Assembly: GCA_023362775.1 (NCBI GenBank)
Contig: JALMGJ010000025.1
Coordinates: forward strand, 9,711,501-9,775,500
Direction of reading: 5' to 3'
DNA from: Charina bottae
Taxonomy: Eukaryota; Chordata; Lepidosauria; Squamata; Charinaidae
Length of the DNA: 64,000 nt
Part shown: one piece after another, positions 9,080 to 21,279 of the stretch
How positions within the stretch are numbered: position 1 is the stretch's first letter
How the letters are laid out: each line of letters starts with the position of its first letter
Program-made: the position numbers and the translations under genes
The notes under the pieces: generated by a model
Database searches by the model: none
What the model was told of the DNA's origin: nothing
What the model saw: the letters and a program-made list of their open reading frames with translations, nothing else

Positions 9080-12000
9080 TTATTTAAAAAAAGATCCCCA
9101 AAATACAGACCAGTACTTTTTGCCACTAGTTTCATTGGCGATCACTCGTAGCCAAGTAAGATTGTCTTCCAAAGGTAAAATTTTAACAGTGGATCCGTAA
9201 GTGGCTATAAAGGCCAATTCTGGATCCGCACAACCTCCCACAGTGAGGGCATAGGTTTCCAGGTGGGAGACGGTCATGATGAGGGTTTGCCTGACGTGCC
9301 TTCCTTTTAGCTCTTTTCTCCCTTTCGCCCTGTACTCGTGCTTCTTCAAAGTCCATAGCGCCATTAATAAAGGCTGACCTCCAATTGAAACGCTCATGAG
9401 TTAGGGCTTCCCAGTTCTCAATGCTGATATTACATTTTTTAAAATTAGCTTTGAGAGTGTCTTTGAATCTCTTTTGCTGTCCACCAATATTCCGTTTTCC
9501 ATTCTTAAGTTGGGAGTAAAGTAGCTGCTTTGGAAGACGATGGTCAGGCACTCGAACAACATGACCGGTCCAACGAAGTTGATGTTGGATGATCATTGTT
9601 TCGATGCTGGTGGTTTTCGCTTCTTCTAATATGCTAACATTAGTCTGCCTATCTTCCCAAGTAATTTGCAGAATTTTTCGGAGGCAGCGTTGATGGAATC
9701 TTTCAAGAAGTTGGAGGTGGCGTTTGTAGAGGGTCCATGTTTCACAGGCATACGGAAGGGTTGGTAGTACAATGGCTTTGTAAACAAGCATTTTGGTCTC
9801 CCTGCGAATGTCCCGATGCTCAAACACTCTATGCTTCATTTGGGAGAAAGCTACACTCGCAGAGCTCAGGCGATGCTGAATTTCAGCGTCGATGTTGGCT
9901 TTTGTAGATAGATGGCTGCCGAGATAAGAAAAGTGGTCGACATTTTCTAGTGACACACCTTTAAGCTGGATTGATGGCGCTGCGGAGGGATTGGTTCGAA
10001 CTTGCTGGTAAAGCACTTTGGTTTTTTTAATGTTAATCGAGAGGCCGAGCTTTTCATATGCTTCTGCAAAGATGTTTAGGATAGTTTGAAGATCTTCCTC
10101 GGAGTGTGCACAGACTACGTTATCATCAGCATATTGAAGTTCTATAACAAAAGTTGTAATTACCTTATTTTTTGCTTCAGCCTACTTAGATTAAAAAGCT
10201 TTCCATCTGTTGGATATATAATTTCTACACCAGTAGGAAGTTTCTCTTCAACAAGGTGTATCATCATAGCAATGAAGATACCGAATAAGGTTGGAGCAAT
10301 AATACATCCCTGTTTAACGCCGGATTCCACTTTAAATGGATCGCTTTGAGAGCCATTGTTATTTAGGATTGTTGCCGTCATGGAGTAGCCGCAAGATGTT
10401 CACAAATTTATCAGGGCATCCGATTTTCAGAAGGATGGTCTAGAGAGCAGTACGATTTACAGTATCAAAAGCTTTAGTCAGATCAATAAACGCCATGTAC
10501 AGAGGGCGGTTTTGCTCCTTGCATTTTTCTTGAAGCTGTCGTGCAGTGAAGATCATATCCACTGTTCCCCTGGAAGGGTGGAAGCCATTTTGCGTTTCAG
10601 GGAGGATGTCTTCTGATACAGATAGGAGACGGTTTGCGATGATCTTTGCCAGGATTTTGCCTGCTGTGGCTAGAAGGGAGATGCCTCGATAGTTTCCACA
10701 GTCTGTTCTATCACCCTTTTAAAAGAGAGTGATAATTATGGCATCCCTAAAGTCTGCTGGAATCTCCTCCCTCATCCAGATTTTTTCGATGAGCTTATGA
10801 AGTTGTTGTGTAAGTTCAGGCCCGCCTTCTTTAAAGACTTCAGCAGGAATCCCATCAGGTCCACTAGCTTTGTTATTTTTCATTTGTTTAGTGGCTTTAC
10901 TGACTTCCTCCAAACTAGGGGGTACTGCAAGCTCATATTTTATTTGTTTTTGCGGGATTTGCAAGAAGACTTCATCAGCCACAGTAGAGTGATGATTAAG
11001 GAGATTGTAGTAATGCTCTTTCCAGCGCAGTGCAATAGGCTCTTTGTCCTTTAGAAGTTTAGCACCATCTACTGAGCGTAAGGGATTTGTACCATGGTTT
11101 GTTGGTCCATAGATGGTCTTTATGGCATTAAAAAAGCCCCGTGCATCATGAGCATCTGCAAAATGTTGGGTTTCTTGGGCTTTTTTTATCCACCATATGT
11201 TCTTAAGTTCTGTAGTTCTTCTTTGGACTTCTGCCTTTGCACTGGCGTAGAATTTTTTTCTTAATGGCACAGTTAATATCTTTTTGCCATATCCGGAAGG
11301 CTTTCCTTTTCTTGTCAATAATATGTTCAATCTCACTATCGTTCTCATCAAACCAGTCCTGATGTCTCTTTGTTTGGTATCCGATAGTTTGTTCACAGGC
11401 TGAAATAATAGAAGTCTTCAATTTAACCCAGTGTTCCTCAACATTTTCAGGAAGTTCCATAGGTAGATGTTCCTTGAGAGTTGATTGAAAGCAAGCTCGT
11501 TTAATAGAATCTTGAAGGGCCAGTGTATTCATTTTACGCCTTGGTTTTCTTCCTTGGAGCCTATGATGAGGGACAATCTTTATGGCCATTGTGGATCGAA
11601 TTAATCGATGGTCTGTCCAGCAGTCATCGACGCTCATCATGGCTCTGGTGAGAAGTACATCACGGCGATGTCTAGCACTGACAATTACATAATCTAAAAG
11701 ATGCCAGTGCTTCGACCGTGGGTGCTTCCATGATGTTTTAAATTTATTTTTCTGGCGAAAGAGTGTGTTAGTAATGACAAGGTTATGCTCTGCACATTTA
11801 GTCAGAAGTAAGATTCCATTCATGTTGCTGTTGTCAACTCCTTCTTTCCCAATGATCCCTGGCCGCAAATCAAAGTCACGCCCAACTCTTGCATTGAAAT
11901 CGCCCAGGAGGATAATTTTATCCTCCTTTGGTATCTCTGATAAGATGGTGTCCAGCTGGGTATAAAATTTTTCCTTGATATCCTCATCTGCATCTAGTGT

Positions 12001-13070
12001 TGGTGCGTAAGCACTTAGGATAGTTGCCTGTTGGTTTTTGGCGTGTTTTATTCGGAGAGTTGAGAGTCGTTCGTTAATCCCAGTGGTAACTTCTGACAAG
12101 AGCTTCACAAGGTTGTTTTTGATAGCAAAGCCTACCCCATGTATTCGTCGTTCTTGTTCAGGCAGTCCTTTCCAAAAGAAGGTATAACCTCATTTTTCTT
12201 CCTTCAGCTGTCCTTCTCCTGCTCTTCGAGTTTCTTGGAGTGCTGCTATATCAATATTAAAACGTCTCAGCTCCCTTGCAATAATGGAAGTCCTACATTC
12301 AGGTCGTTCACTATCCATATTGTCTTGCAGTGTCCGTATATTCCATGTTCCAAAATTCATGTGTTTTTTACGACCGCTAGATGGTGATCCCACTGGTCGC
12401 GGTAATCCAGTCAGGGAGAAAATGAGGCAGACTATGTTTAGGGCACCTTTTCTAGCCCCCTCCCCATATGGGGTGAGCAGAGTGGATCCTAAATAGGGCT
12501 GCTCAGTCGTAGATACAGCTGCCGAACTACTGAACTGCCTCAATCCTTGAGTTAGAGCGACTGAATCCGTATCCACCACCCATCTGCTGGTCCATGACTA
12601 GGAGCTTCCGGATTTCACAGTCCTGCCCCCATTGCCATTCGTCAATCGTCATGGGACTTTTGGTTGTTTTGGGTTTGGTGTGGTTGGAAGACGCCTGTGC
12701 GTGAATTTGTTTTATGTGTGGAGATCGGTGCACAACGATCAGCACACAACCTTCACAGAAAAAGGCTCTTATCCAATGGCATGGATACCATGACGATTGG
12801 TGACCTTTTGTCTGCTGCAGCCTTCATCCGCCTTCGCAGCCGTTGTAACAATACACCTTGTTATCTTCCGCCTGTTCTGCCGTTGAGGACTTTCTTGGAT
12901 CGTTCTTTGTCTGGTTCCTCCCCCTGGACCTTACCGCCATGGGTGACCCTACCAGGAGTACATGACTCCCGACGGCTTCGCTCACAGGGTTCATTGGGAA
13001 CACACAAGCCCACTCACCACAACAAGGTGACGATCCAGCGAGTGAGGCCACTAGTACAAATGATTCTCTG
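9080..13070 (-). mobile_element. APE-type LINE, nearly full length (Vingi-like), inactive
   Basis: About 4 kb on the minus strand. The 5' leader is about 12580-13070. Then come an apurinic-type endonuclease (12360-11590), a linker, the RT (about 10900-9900), a C-terminal region with a CCHH zinc finger (9250-9183) and a short 3' UTR. There is no RNase H. Single-ORF elements with EN, RT and a terminal finger fit the Ingi/Vingi group known from lizards, but the clade call is from memory of the pattern. The bounds of the 5' UTR and 3' end are approximate. Confidence 0.75.
9183..12579 (-). pseudogene. LINE ORF (EN-RT-zinc finger) with stops and frameshifts
   Basis: Reads right to left. EN: FGTWNIRTLQDN and ALQETRRAG (12360-12200), an in-frame TGA at about 12190 (CGA to TGA decay; the next two blocks stay in frame), then SAYAP, LLGDFNARVGRD and a DHRLIRST block to about 11600. 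A frameshift follows near 11290. RT: KNNKASGPDGIPAEVFK (about 10870), in-frame TAA at about 10718, YRGISLLATAGKILAK, FIDLTKAFDTVNR (about 10480), VKQGCIIAPTLFGIF (about 10300) and LQYADDN (about 10130). Distal: TYLG-type block, LPYACETWTLY, LRWTGHVVRVPD, and a final CPHCGRLCGSRIGLYSHLRIHC-like finger. At least three frames are used. The catalytic YADD is preserved. Confidence 0.8.
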
Positions 13071-13451
13071 AGTACTTAAAGAAGAAATCTTGTGAATGAC
13101 TGTTTGTAAGTCAGATATATCTCATGAAGTTTGAAGACCAAGCAGCCTATTTTTCATTTAGATACTATGGATCCTGTGACGGTACAGTACAGTACATGGT
13201 AAAGTACATTGAGATTATCATGGATAATTAAAGTACATCTTTCTTATGCTCCCTATGAATACAAAAGTTATACAAAATATTCACTAAAGGTTTGAAGTAC
13301 TACAAGAAGAAATAATTAACCTGAACCCTTTTAAAACTATCCACGTAAGACTTGAGTGTAGAGACCTGGATGCAGAACTTCATTTGCAGGTGTTTTTCTT
13401 GTAACTGTTTATTTTTTAGTGTTTCATATTTATTATATCTCTATCTGAAAC
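13071..13451. other. Non-coding spacer
   Basis: AT-rich, with GTACAGTACAGTACATGGTAAAGTAC-type short palindromic repeats near 13180-13205. No gene seen. Confidence 0.6.
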
Positions 13452-13677
13452 AGAGAGCCAGTTTGGTCTAGTGGTTAAGGCACCAGGCTAGAAACCAGGA
13501 GACTGAGAGGTCTAGTCCCGCCTTAGGCATGAAAGCTGTCTGGGTGACCTTGGGCCAGTCACTCACTCTCAGCCCAACTCACCTCACAGGGTTGTTGTGG
13601 ACAAAATAGGAGGAAGGAGTATTAGGTATGTTCGCCACCTTGCGTTATTATAAAAATAATAAAGGCAGGATAAAAAT
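13452..13677 (+). mobile_element. CORE/MIR-like tRNA-derived SINE
   Basis: A tRNA-like head with A-box-like TGGTCTAGTGGTTAAGG and a degenerate B-box (GGTCTAGTCCC) is followed by a core with GGGTGACCTTGGGCCAGTCA, the signature of MIR/CORE-SINEs. The 3' part CACAGGGTTGTTGTGG and an A/T-rich tail AATAATAAAGGC complete a near full-length copy. No clear target duplication. Confidence 0.8.
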
Positions 13678-15507
13678 TAAATATTTATAGTATTTTTAGG
13701 TTCACTCTAATAACATACCATAGATTCTGTTGAGATATGGTGACATCTGTTCCCACCCAGTGAGCTTAAATATATATGTAGTGATTAGAAGAACATAGGA
13801 TCTCTAATATCCAAGTTCAGTGGTGTAGATACAATATTACCCTGGCTTTTGAATGTATCAGGGTTCTTCATTTCCTTGAATAATAAAATGATTTTTACAG
13901 TTTAGTCCAACCATGTACTGTTTCTCCAGAAGTATAATCTTGTTTATCTAAGAAACCTTATTGTATCCTGAAAGATTCTATTGGCATAAAGCTTCATCTA
14001 GCAGTTTTCCCAACTATGTAGCACATTCACTCATCTTCCTGTACCTCTTGAAGGATAAGAAGTCATAGTCTAGGCACGATTGTTTTTGGTTCAGAAGGTT
14101 AACAGACTATACATCCTATATGCTCCCTTGAATATCATTACCCTGCTAAATTCACCTTTTAGGCTGGGTCAATAATGAGTGCCATTGATTTTACAGTAAA
14201 ATTGCTGGTGGAAATTTGCTCCAATTTGTAGACTGCCTTGATGTCATCTCCCAATTTAACAGTGATTCTTTACTGATTTCTCTATACCTAATCCCACAGT
14301 CCCATGCCAAGACTCAGATTCTACCAGCAAGAAGGGTCCAGGCAGGGTCTTCCTAGGTAGAGAAGATAATAGAAACAATAACTTAAACATAAGAAAGGGG
14401 TGCCATGAAATATGGTACCTGGTCATATTTTATCCAAACAGTCAGAACTAATGACTCAGCCCAATCCTGGTGCATAACCATAGATCATCCCAGCTGTGGT
14501 CTGGCACATTTGGATAGCTGCATCCACCAGAAGTTTTGGAAAGGAAGTTCAAGGAACTGAAAAAGCTATGTATAAGAGATATCCTTGGTATGATGTTAGA
14601 GGGTCTACCCATCAGTGATCCCTTAAGAGGTCAAAGATCTGATTTCTCAGCTCAGGCCTTGGAAGCTTCTGGTGATGATTTAATCCTTACTAAGCTATTC
14701 AAAAACAATTCACCATGGTGGGCTTCTGTCCTGGCCTCAGTATTTACATTCATATATCTTACTGTCTTGTTGATGAGAACAAGTACCAGTTGATATAAAT
14801 ATGGGGCATCTACAAATGACCATAGTTTAAGATATTTCAAATCCACCATTATGAATGTTGTTTAGAAATAAACATACAAACTTGTAGAAAGATCTAGCTA
14901 AAATGTAAGTCATAGGCAAGCTACTCTCATTATGTTTCCCAATCCAAGTAGCACATACAGTATTCTTTAAAGGGAGGAGCAAAGGAATGGTTGAACAGGG
15001 ATGGAAAGATCATTCCAGTTACTTAATCTTTGGAGAATATAGACAATTTTAGATGGCACTGAATCTATTCTTGTATATAACAAAATATTTTTTTGGAAAA
15101 GGATCTCCACATACATTATCCTGTATTTGTTTTTCTTTATACCTAGTCTTAAAGCAAGCACTGTTTCCTGAACCATGTATGTGCTTTGCTTTGAAATAAG
15201 CAACTGAAAATCTGTTGTTGTTGCTGTTGTTTTGAAAGCTGACATTTAATACCATAATTTTCTTTCACTGATAATTTAAAATAATTATTTGTCTTTTTTC
15301 CCCTTCCATTTGTTGTCATATTTCTGTAGCAAAGGGCATGAAAAAAGCAAGAGTATGTTATATATAAAAAAACTATCACTATATCCAAAGCAACAATTTT
15401 CCCATATCAGTATAGTAACAGAAGATTATTTATTCTGATATTTCTACTTGTTTCCAGCTGGAATTTAGAATAAGGTATCAGAAGGTTTTATTATGTTTAC
15501 TATAAGA
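13678..15507. other. Non-coding sequence
   Basis: AT-rich. ORFs of 60-92 codons (for example 14536-14793) show no domain, no homology I recognise and no splice context. Confidence 0.6.
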
Positions 15508-15691
15508 CTGAAGGCAAAAGGAGAAGGGGACGGCAGCGGATGAGATGGTTAGATAGCATCACCGATGCAATGAACATGAATTTGAGTAAACTCCGAGAGA
15601 CAGTGGAGGACAGGAAGGCCTGGAGTGCTATGGTCCATGAGGTCACGAAGAGTCGGACATGACTAAACGACTGAACAACAACAACAACAAA
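15508..15691 (+). mobile_element. Bov-B LINE 3' end, 5'-truncated
   Basis: Matches the 3' 180 bp of the copy at 62419-62932: CTGAAGGCAAAAGGAGAAGG, GACAGGAAGGCCTGG, CATGAGGTCACGAAGAGTCG, then CTGAACAACAACAACAA. The translated remnant is the last conserved block of RTE/Bov-B ORF2 (RRGRQR-MRWLDSITDAMNMNLS). The (ACA)n tail is typical for this clade. Confidence 0.9.
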
Positions 15692-16465
15692 TATTACAGA
15701 GAGATATAGTTGTACACTTTCCTTTGTCTGTGGTATAATTTTGAGACAAACATTATAATAATCACTTCCCTGTCAATTATATATAATGCAAGCCAAGCAG
15801 TTGCAGACTTACAGTACATATGAATGTCTGAAAAATCAATTTTGTGCTTATAGCTTAAATATGTTTCCTTTTATGGTATTGTTTGCAATTGTTTGCATTT
15901 ACGACCAGTTTGCCATGGATTTCCTGAAGCATGCATTTCTAAAGTTCTGTCTTGCTTTCTATATTTGAAAAGCAAATGGTCAAAAGTTTTACAAAATACC
16001 ATAGTTGTGTTGTGACTCTGTTTCGATTTCTGTTAAAATTACAGCACATTAGTGAAAGGAATACAATAATCATGCATGACAGATTCAAAATGCCAAAAAC
16101 TTCTTGTCCCGGTTGTATGCAGTTGACTCGCAAAGTAAATACTGTATCTTTGTGGCAAAGTAACATGGAATGGAAATAGAAGTCAAAACACAAGCTCTGA
16201 TCATGATTGGGTGTTCAGTTTTGCATGAAAAAAAATGTTTGAGAAAATAATATTTCATCAACGCTTCTAGCTTCATGGGGAGGTATGAAGTCAGTTTCAA
16301 AATTGTTGTGGGTTCAAGTATATTCCATGAATAACTAGTGACACAGATTAAAGGACTCATATGAGTTATGAAACTTTCCATTTTAATGTAGGCTGTAACT
16401 TCCTTAGAGGGTAATTAACTAATTGTCCTTAAACTGGTTCTTTAGAAGACAATAATTGCATAAAT
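15692..16465. other. Non-coding sequence
   Basis: No feature recognised. Overlapping short ORFs on both strands have no motif. Confidence 0.6.
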
Positions 16466-16594
16466 CAGGCATGAGAAATCAGTATCCTTCCAGATATTAT
16501 TGAACCACAGCTCCCAGTTAGCATAGCCCAGAATGAGGAATTCTTAGAATTGTAGTTCAGCTACAGCCAGAGGGCCATAGGTTCTTCACTCCTG
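16466..16594. mobile_element. hAT-like MITE, degraded
   Basis: Ends CAGGCATGAGAAATC and TTCTTCACTCCTG are imperfect inverted repeats. The interior holds inverted ACCACAGCTCCCAG / GAATTGTAGTTCAG blocks. Flanks GCATAAAT and ATACAAAT agree at 5 of 8 positions, a possible worn 8-bp duplication. Confidence 0.45.
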
Positions 16595-17289
16595 ATACAA
16601 ATAAATATTGTATGTTCTGTTTTTATCAGCTGTTTTAATTCTGAGAGATGTGTGATTGGAAACGAGTGGGAATATGTTAGGGCCAGGATGAAATTACCAT
16701 TTTGTACATCTTTTATTTCCCATGAAAGGCATTGATAGAATTTATGGGGTTTTGTGTGTTTTTTGATGGGGATTTTCCCCCATTTTTACATTGTGTTCTC
16801 ATGAGTTTCTCTTGCCATAGAAATATTTTGGAAAATGTTGGTAGGATTACTAGCCATTCTGAACTGTACCACTGGTTCTCAAACAATAAAGAGAAGCTTG
16901 GTTTAAGAAATCTTCAGCCATTATTTAAAAAGTAAAATAAGCTTTCCCCCAAACATTTAAATTGGAGATGGGGAATTCACCTAGTCTTTGTAGGCATTTT
17001 ATTTCCCCCGCCCCCCAGGAGATGCTGAAGAAATCTAATTCCATCCCTAACCCTTTTAAAAAAAAAGTATGACAATTGTAATTGTTCATTTGGGAAATAC
17101 TTTGTTGTTTTCTAAATATTTTAGAAAAAAATATAAAATAATTGATGGATTTAGCTAATTCAACCATTATTTTATTATTAAAATCTATATTTATTGATGA
17201 TCTTTAGTAAGTTGACAGCCATGATAGTATTGTTTTTTTAACAATCAGTTGATTATTTATTTATGAAATTTGTTTATCCTCTGAAACCA
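16595..17289. other. Non-coding sequence
   Basis: AT-rich, nothing recognised. Confidence 0.6.
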
Positions 17290-17770
17290 AAAATACTATG
17301 TATATAGAGTGTCAAAGTCACCATCCTGAACAGAACCCAGAGCATCCAGGAGTACATCAGTGGGACTTCCAGATCTAGGCAGGTACTGGCCAATCAACCA
17401 GGCATCGTGGTAGTAGACAAGGACCAGAAGACAGCAATGGTGATAGATGTAGCAGTGCCAAGTGACAGCAGCATCAGGAAGGAGGAGTATGAGAAGCTGG
17501 AGAAGTACCAGCACCTGAAGGATGAACTAGAGAGGATGTGGAAAGTGAAGGCCAAAGTGGTCCCAGTGGTGGTAGGAGCACTCGGGGCTGTGACTCCCAA
17601 GCTAGGAGAGTGGCTCCAACAGATCCCAGGAGCAACATCAGAGCTCTCTGTCCAGAAGAGTGCAGTGCTAGAAACAGCTAAGGTACTGCGCAGAACCCTC
17701 AAACTCCCAGGCCTCTGGTAGAGGATCCAAGGTGGAGGAAGACACATACCACCCATGGGGGTGAGAAGGA
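17290..17770 (+). pseudogene. R4/Dong-like LINE 3' end, restriction-like endonuclease
   Basis: Open from about 17310 to the stop at 17719. It contains IVVVDKDQKTAMVIDVAVPSD, then KEEYEKLEKYQHLKDELERMW, KVVPVVVGALGAVTPKLGEW and SVQKSAVLETAKVLRRTLKL. This is the C-terminal restriction-like endonuclease region of R4/Dong-type LINEs: the VID strand and the EKY helix are there, but the Asp expected in an RPD motif reads QPG. It is GC-richer than its surroundings and the reading frame is unbroken over about 135 codons, so it is younger than the copy at 5197. 5'-truncated. No TAA tail, only GTGTGT after it. Confidence 0.75.
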
Positions 17771-19175
17771 AATTTTGTGTGTGTGTGTGTTAAAGTTGTA
17801 CTGGTCCCCTCAAGTAAATAGGCATGATTAATTTTAAGTGTAACAGTATTAACTTTTGACTATGTGAGCAAAGAATAACAGCAAATACATATTCTAGGTA
17901 TTAATTTTCTTTAATGTTTTTAACAGACTTTTTAAAGTACATTGTACAGTACTTTTTATTTTCAGTTTTTAAACTGATTGCTTACAACTGTTTGTAACAT
18001 GTTGAATTTTCACTTATAAAAGGCTTTTCCCTTGGTTAGTTAACTTAGCATTCAGTAAATTTTCTCAGCTTGCATTTTGCTGAGTATATTTTCATGGACC
18101 TCTGTGCCATTTGATCTGTGCATCAGTTCATGTTACAATTATATATCTCCCTGCCAGCCTGTGTGATTGCAAGTGGAGAAAAAATGTAATGTATTCTAAT
18201 CTCTGTGTAGGCAGCTACAAAGTATGAATTGCCCATGGCTCATTATGGCAATTTAACCTTCAAATTTTACAGATCAGAGAAATAAATATATGGCAGATTA
18301 TTTTACTTAGGTTATATGATACCATAAATGTAGACTGGAAGATCTCTTTACTTTTGTGGCAGACCAGATGTATGTATGTGTGTCTCTAAAGGATAGTGAA
18401 GTCGATAGCATAAGGAGAAAAACACAACTCACACCGTTTTCAGGAAGGTGATTTGGAAGTGTCAGGGCAGCAGTGAAATAGTAATTCCTTTCACCACTAT
18501 AGTTGTCAACTGAGAACTAGGAAAGTATATGTGGCAGAACAAGATGAAGCAGAATGAATATCACAGGCTGATTAAATGCAACTAAATGTAAGAGAGCTAG
18601 TTTTAGTTGGGAAAGTTAAATACTTAGTAATTATTCTAGTAATCAGAGCTGACGTGCATAACAGGCCACAATAGCGATCCGCATCAGAACTAGAATATTC
18701 AATCACCTTATTGGTGCATGTTGTTTTCAAAACCCTTTTCATAATCTTATAAGCTAGTATTTAACCCTACAGACCAGTTTTCAGCATTAGCAGGTTTCTC
18801 TGCACTATATTTTGTATTGGCTAATATGAATTGGTTTGAAGTCGCACTCTAGTTTCTGCAACTGTGCATCTTAACAAGCCTTTAATGGTTTGAATAGTTC
18901 ATTAGAGTCAATAACATATAATCTTCCTGATTATGTAGCTCATAAAATACACTAGGATGCTTGGAATTTGAAGTAATAAGTATTTGAATATAGATAGAAC
19001 ATTAATTTTGGTGCCATTTTAGAAAATCACTTCTATTCAGAAAGCACAGAAGTATTTGCTTAACATGAAGTGTTTTCCTTCTCCATAGGGAATAGATTAA
19101 GCACAGGCATAAGTGATTTGCTGAACTGGCACATTTAATTTCAAATTGGTCATTGAAATCAGTGGGGTAACACAT

Positions 19176-19210
<35 letters not shown>

Positions 19211-19819
19211 AGATAACCAGTGTGGTAATTAAATATACCTTGTTTCCTTTCTTTTTTTCGATGCCTTTATGGAACATTGCATTCATATTTTCATAGTACT
19301 ATAAATGCTGGAAAACAACCTACTTGATTTACCAATTCTGATCAAATCAAAGTTTTTAAGCATAAGAACATCATAAATATTTTCTAGTGAAGAATCATCA
19401 TGTGTGTAGAATCCACTCCCCCCACAAATCATGGCCAGAAATAGATCTCAGTCCCTTCTATCCAGAGCTCACCTGGTCTACCCCTCTGATCCTTTTATTC
19501 CTCCTTGTTTTTGAATTCTGCAGGCCATTTTTGATAGTTTTAGCTCTATTACAAGGATGTAACAAAGAAGGGACAGATATATTACAAAAGATGTTGGATA
19601 CCCTTCCAGTAGCCGAGGAGCCAGCTGGAGCTCAGCTGGCTGTGCTTCCTGAATGAATGAATGAGTCCTCAGCCCCTACTACTGGTGCTGCCCTTTTCAA
19701 TCTGCCTCATTCTTGTCTGTGAATGTTCATCTTTTCCTGCTAACTGACAATCATTGCATCCATTTGCCCTCTTCTTGTTTACATGGAACATAGCAGGGTG
19801 GCTGACCAAATGCTTAGAC
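17771..19819. other. Non-coding sequence with a (CA)n microsatellite
   Basis: No gene recognised. A (CA)n run of about 31 bp lies at 19179-19209. An 89-codon ORF at 19387-19656 has no motif. Confidence 0.65.
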
Positions 19820-20070
19820 CATAGCTTTCCAAAGTGTGTGTCGCGACACTTTAGTGTGTCGCAACACACAGTTTAATGTGTCACAACACAACCCGGAAGT
19901 GGCGGCGGGGGCGTGCATAGTGGGGGGGGGCGCGGCGGTGGCGGCGTGCACGGCAGCAGCGGCATCACTGCTTCCACGTTTTAGTGGAGGCCGCCGCTGC
20001 CACCACCATGCACAACACCGCCACCGCCGCCATTGGTGTATCACCAACGGTGGCAGTTTGGAAAGCACTG
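19820..20070. mobile_element. hAT MITE, copy A
   Basis: Termini CATAGCTTTCCAAAG and CAGTTTGGAAAGCACTG are inverted repeats. The flanks are an exact 8-bp duplication GCTTAGAC (19812-19819 and 20071-20078), the hallmark of hAT transposition. The interior is GC-rich, with repeated TGTGTCGCGACAC-type palindromes and CCCGGAAGTGGCGG. No coding capacity, so it needed an autonomous hAT. Confidence 0.92.
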
Positions 20071-20108
20071 GCTTAGACTCTTCCTTTGTCAAATGTTTAT
20101 CCAAACAT

Positions 20109-20180
20109 TCAATATTATATTTATTTATTTATTTTTCAAATTTTGCCACCGCCCATCTCCCCCAAAAAGAGGGACTCTAT
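20109..20180 (-). repeat. Retroposon 3'-end fragment with (TTTA)n
   Basis: TTTATTTATTTATTT followed by GCCACCGCCCATCTCCCCC and GGGACTCT. Same module as at 6769, on the minus strand. Confidence 0.5.
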
Positions 20181-21231
20181 GCAAGAAACTTCGCCAGATT
20201 GATAATGATGATTCGATTCTCACTGCACAAGTCTGTTCCAAGTGAAAGGAGAGGTAGAGCCAAAGGAGGTTTTGCCATCCTAATTTCTACAGGTATGGGT
20301 GAACATTATCCCTCTTTCCCTTTTTGCTCACTGTGGGACAGCAGTTCTATTACAATTCAACCAGATTGAAATGTTCTTGATTAATATCTATTCAGCCCCA
20401 CTTCGCTCTTAAAAGCAGATTAAACATCTCTGGGACCAATTTGCAAATTATATTAAGAAATCTATGGACCTTCATCCCCAAGCTCATATCTTAGTGGGGG
20501 AGGGGCAATTTTAATACACAAATGGATCCAGATGACCAAACTGTGTGCCCATTACTAAGGCTATCTTAAGGAGGCCAATGAGGGCTACCCCTCCCCATGC
20601 TCCTCGCTAAAGTTAGAATCAGTAATCTTGCAAGTTATTGCCTGACCACATAAGCCAACCAACTTCACTTGCATATCTTGAATGGTAGGATTTTGGACGA
20701 CCAACCTGCAGAATTTACCTATTGTTTGGGACTCTGAATGTCAGTAGTTGACTACTGACATATTTCCTGTGATTTACTTGAGAACATTAATCAAATGATA
20801 GTTGAACAGTCAGTGACCATCTTCCATTAACCCTCAGCATTAAACTAATAACACAGTTATGCAAAATTCAGAATGCTCCCCCATTGGAAATTGCTGCAGG
20901 GTCAGTTCACAATAGATAGAACTAAAATCAAGCCCTTATGGCTGCTAAAGTGTTATACTTCCCTAGATTGCTGGGACTTCAAGAAGAAATAGTAGCTGTA
21001 GGGTTGAATATTTTGATATTTACCTACTATTTGTCTCTTGTCCAAATTCAAATAACAGATTGGATGAACTAGACATATTACCATATTAATATTAGGTCCA
21101 AAGACTGGTTTGATCAGGATTGTGTCATAGCCAAGCATGTATATTTGGCACATTTTGGTTTATATCAAAAAGACCGCCCCCCCTCAATTGTCCCTTGCTA
21201 AATTAGTGGAAATGAAGAAATGATAGAAGGT

Positions 21232-21279
21232 CCTTGTGAGACCTAAGAAGTGGGATGCTTTAAAGGCACCCTGGCAGCT
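21232..21279 (+). repeat. 48-bp direct repeat, left copy
   Basis: Identical to 21622-21669 except two adjacent-region substitutions (AAAGGCACC versus AAACGCAGC). It flanks the SINE at 21280-21621 and so looks like its target-site duplication, far longer than usual. Confidence 0.9.

Noticed and set aside
19836..20369. 177-codon plus-strand ORF with Ala/His-rich start
   Set aside because: Runs through the GC-rich hAT MITE into a retroposon tail and a LINE remnant. Chimeric by chance.
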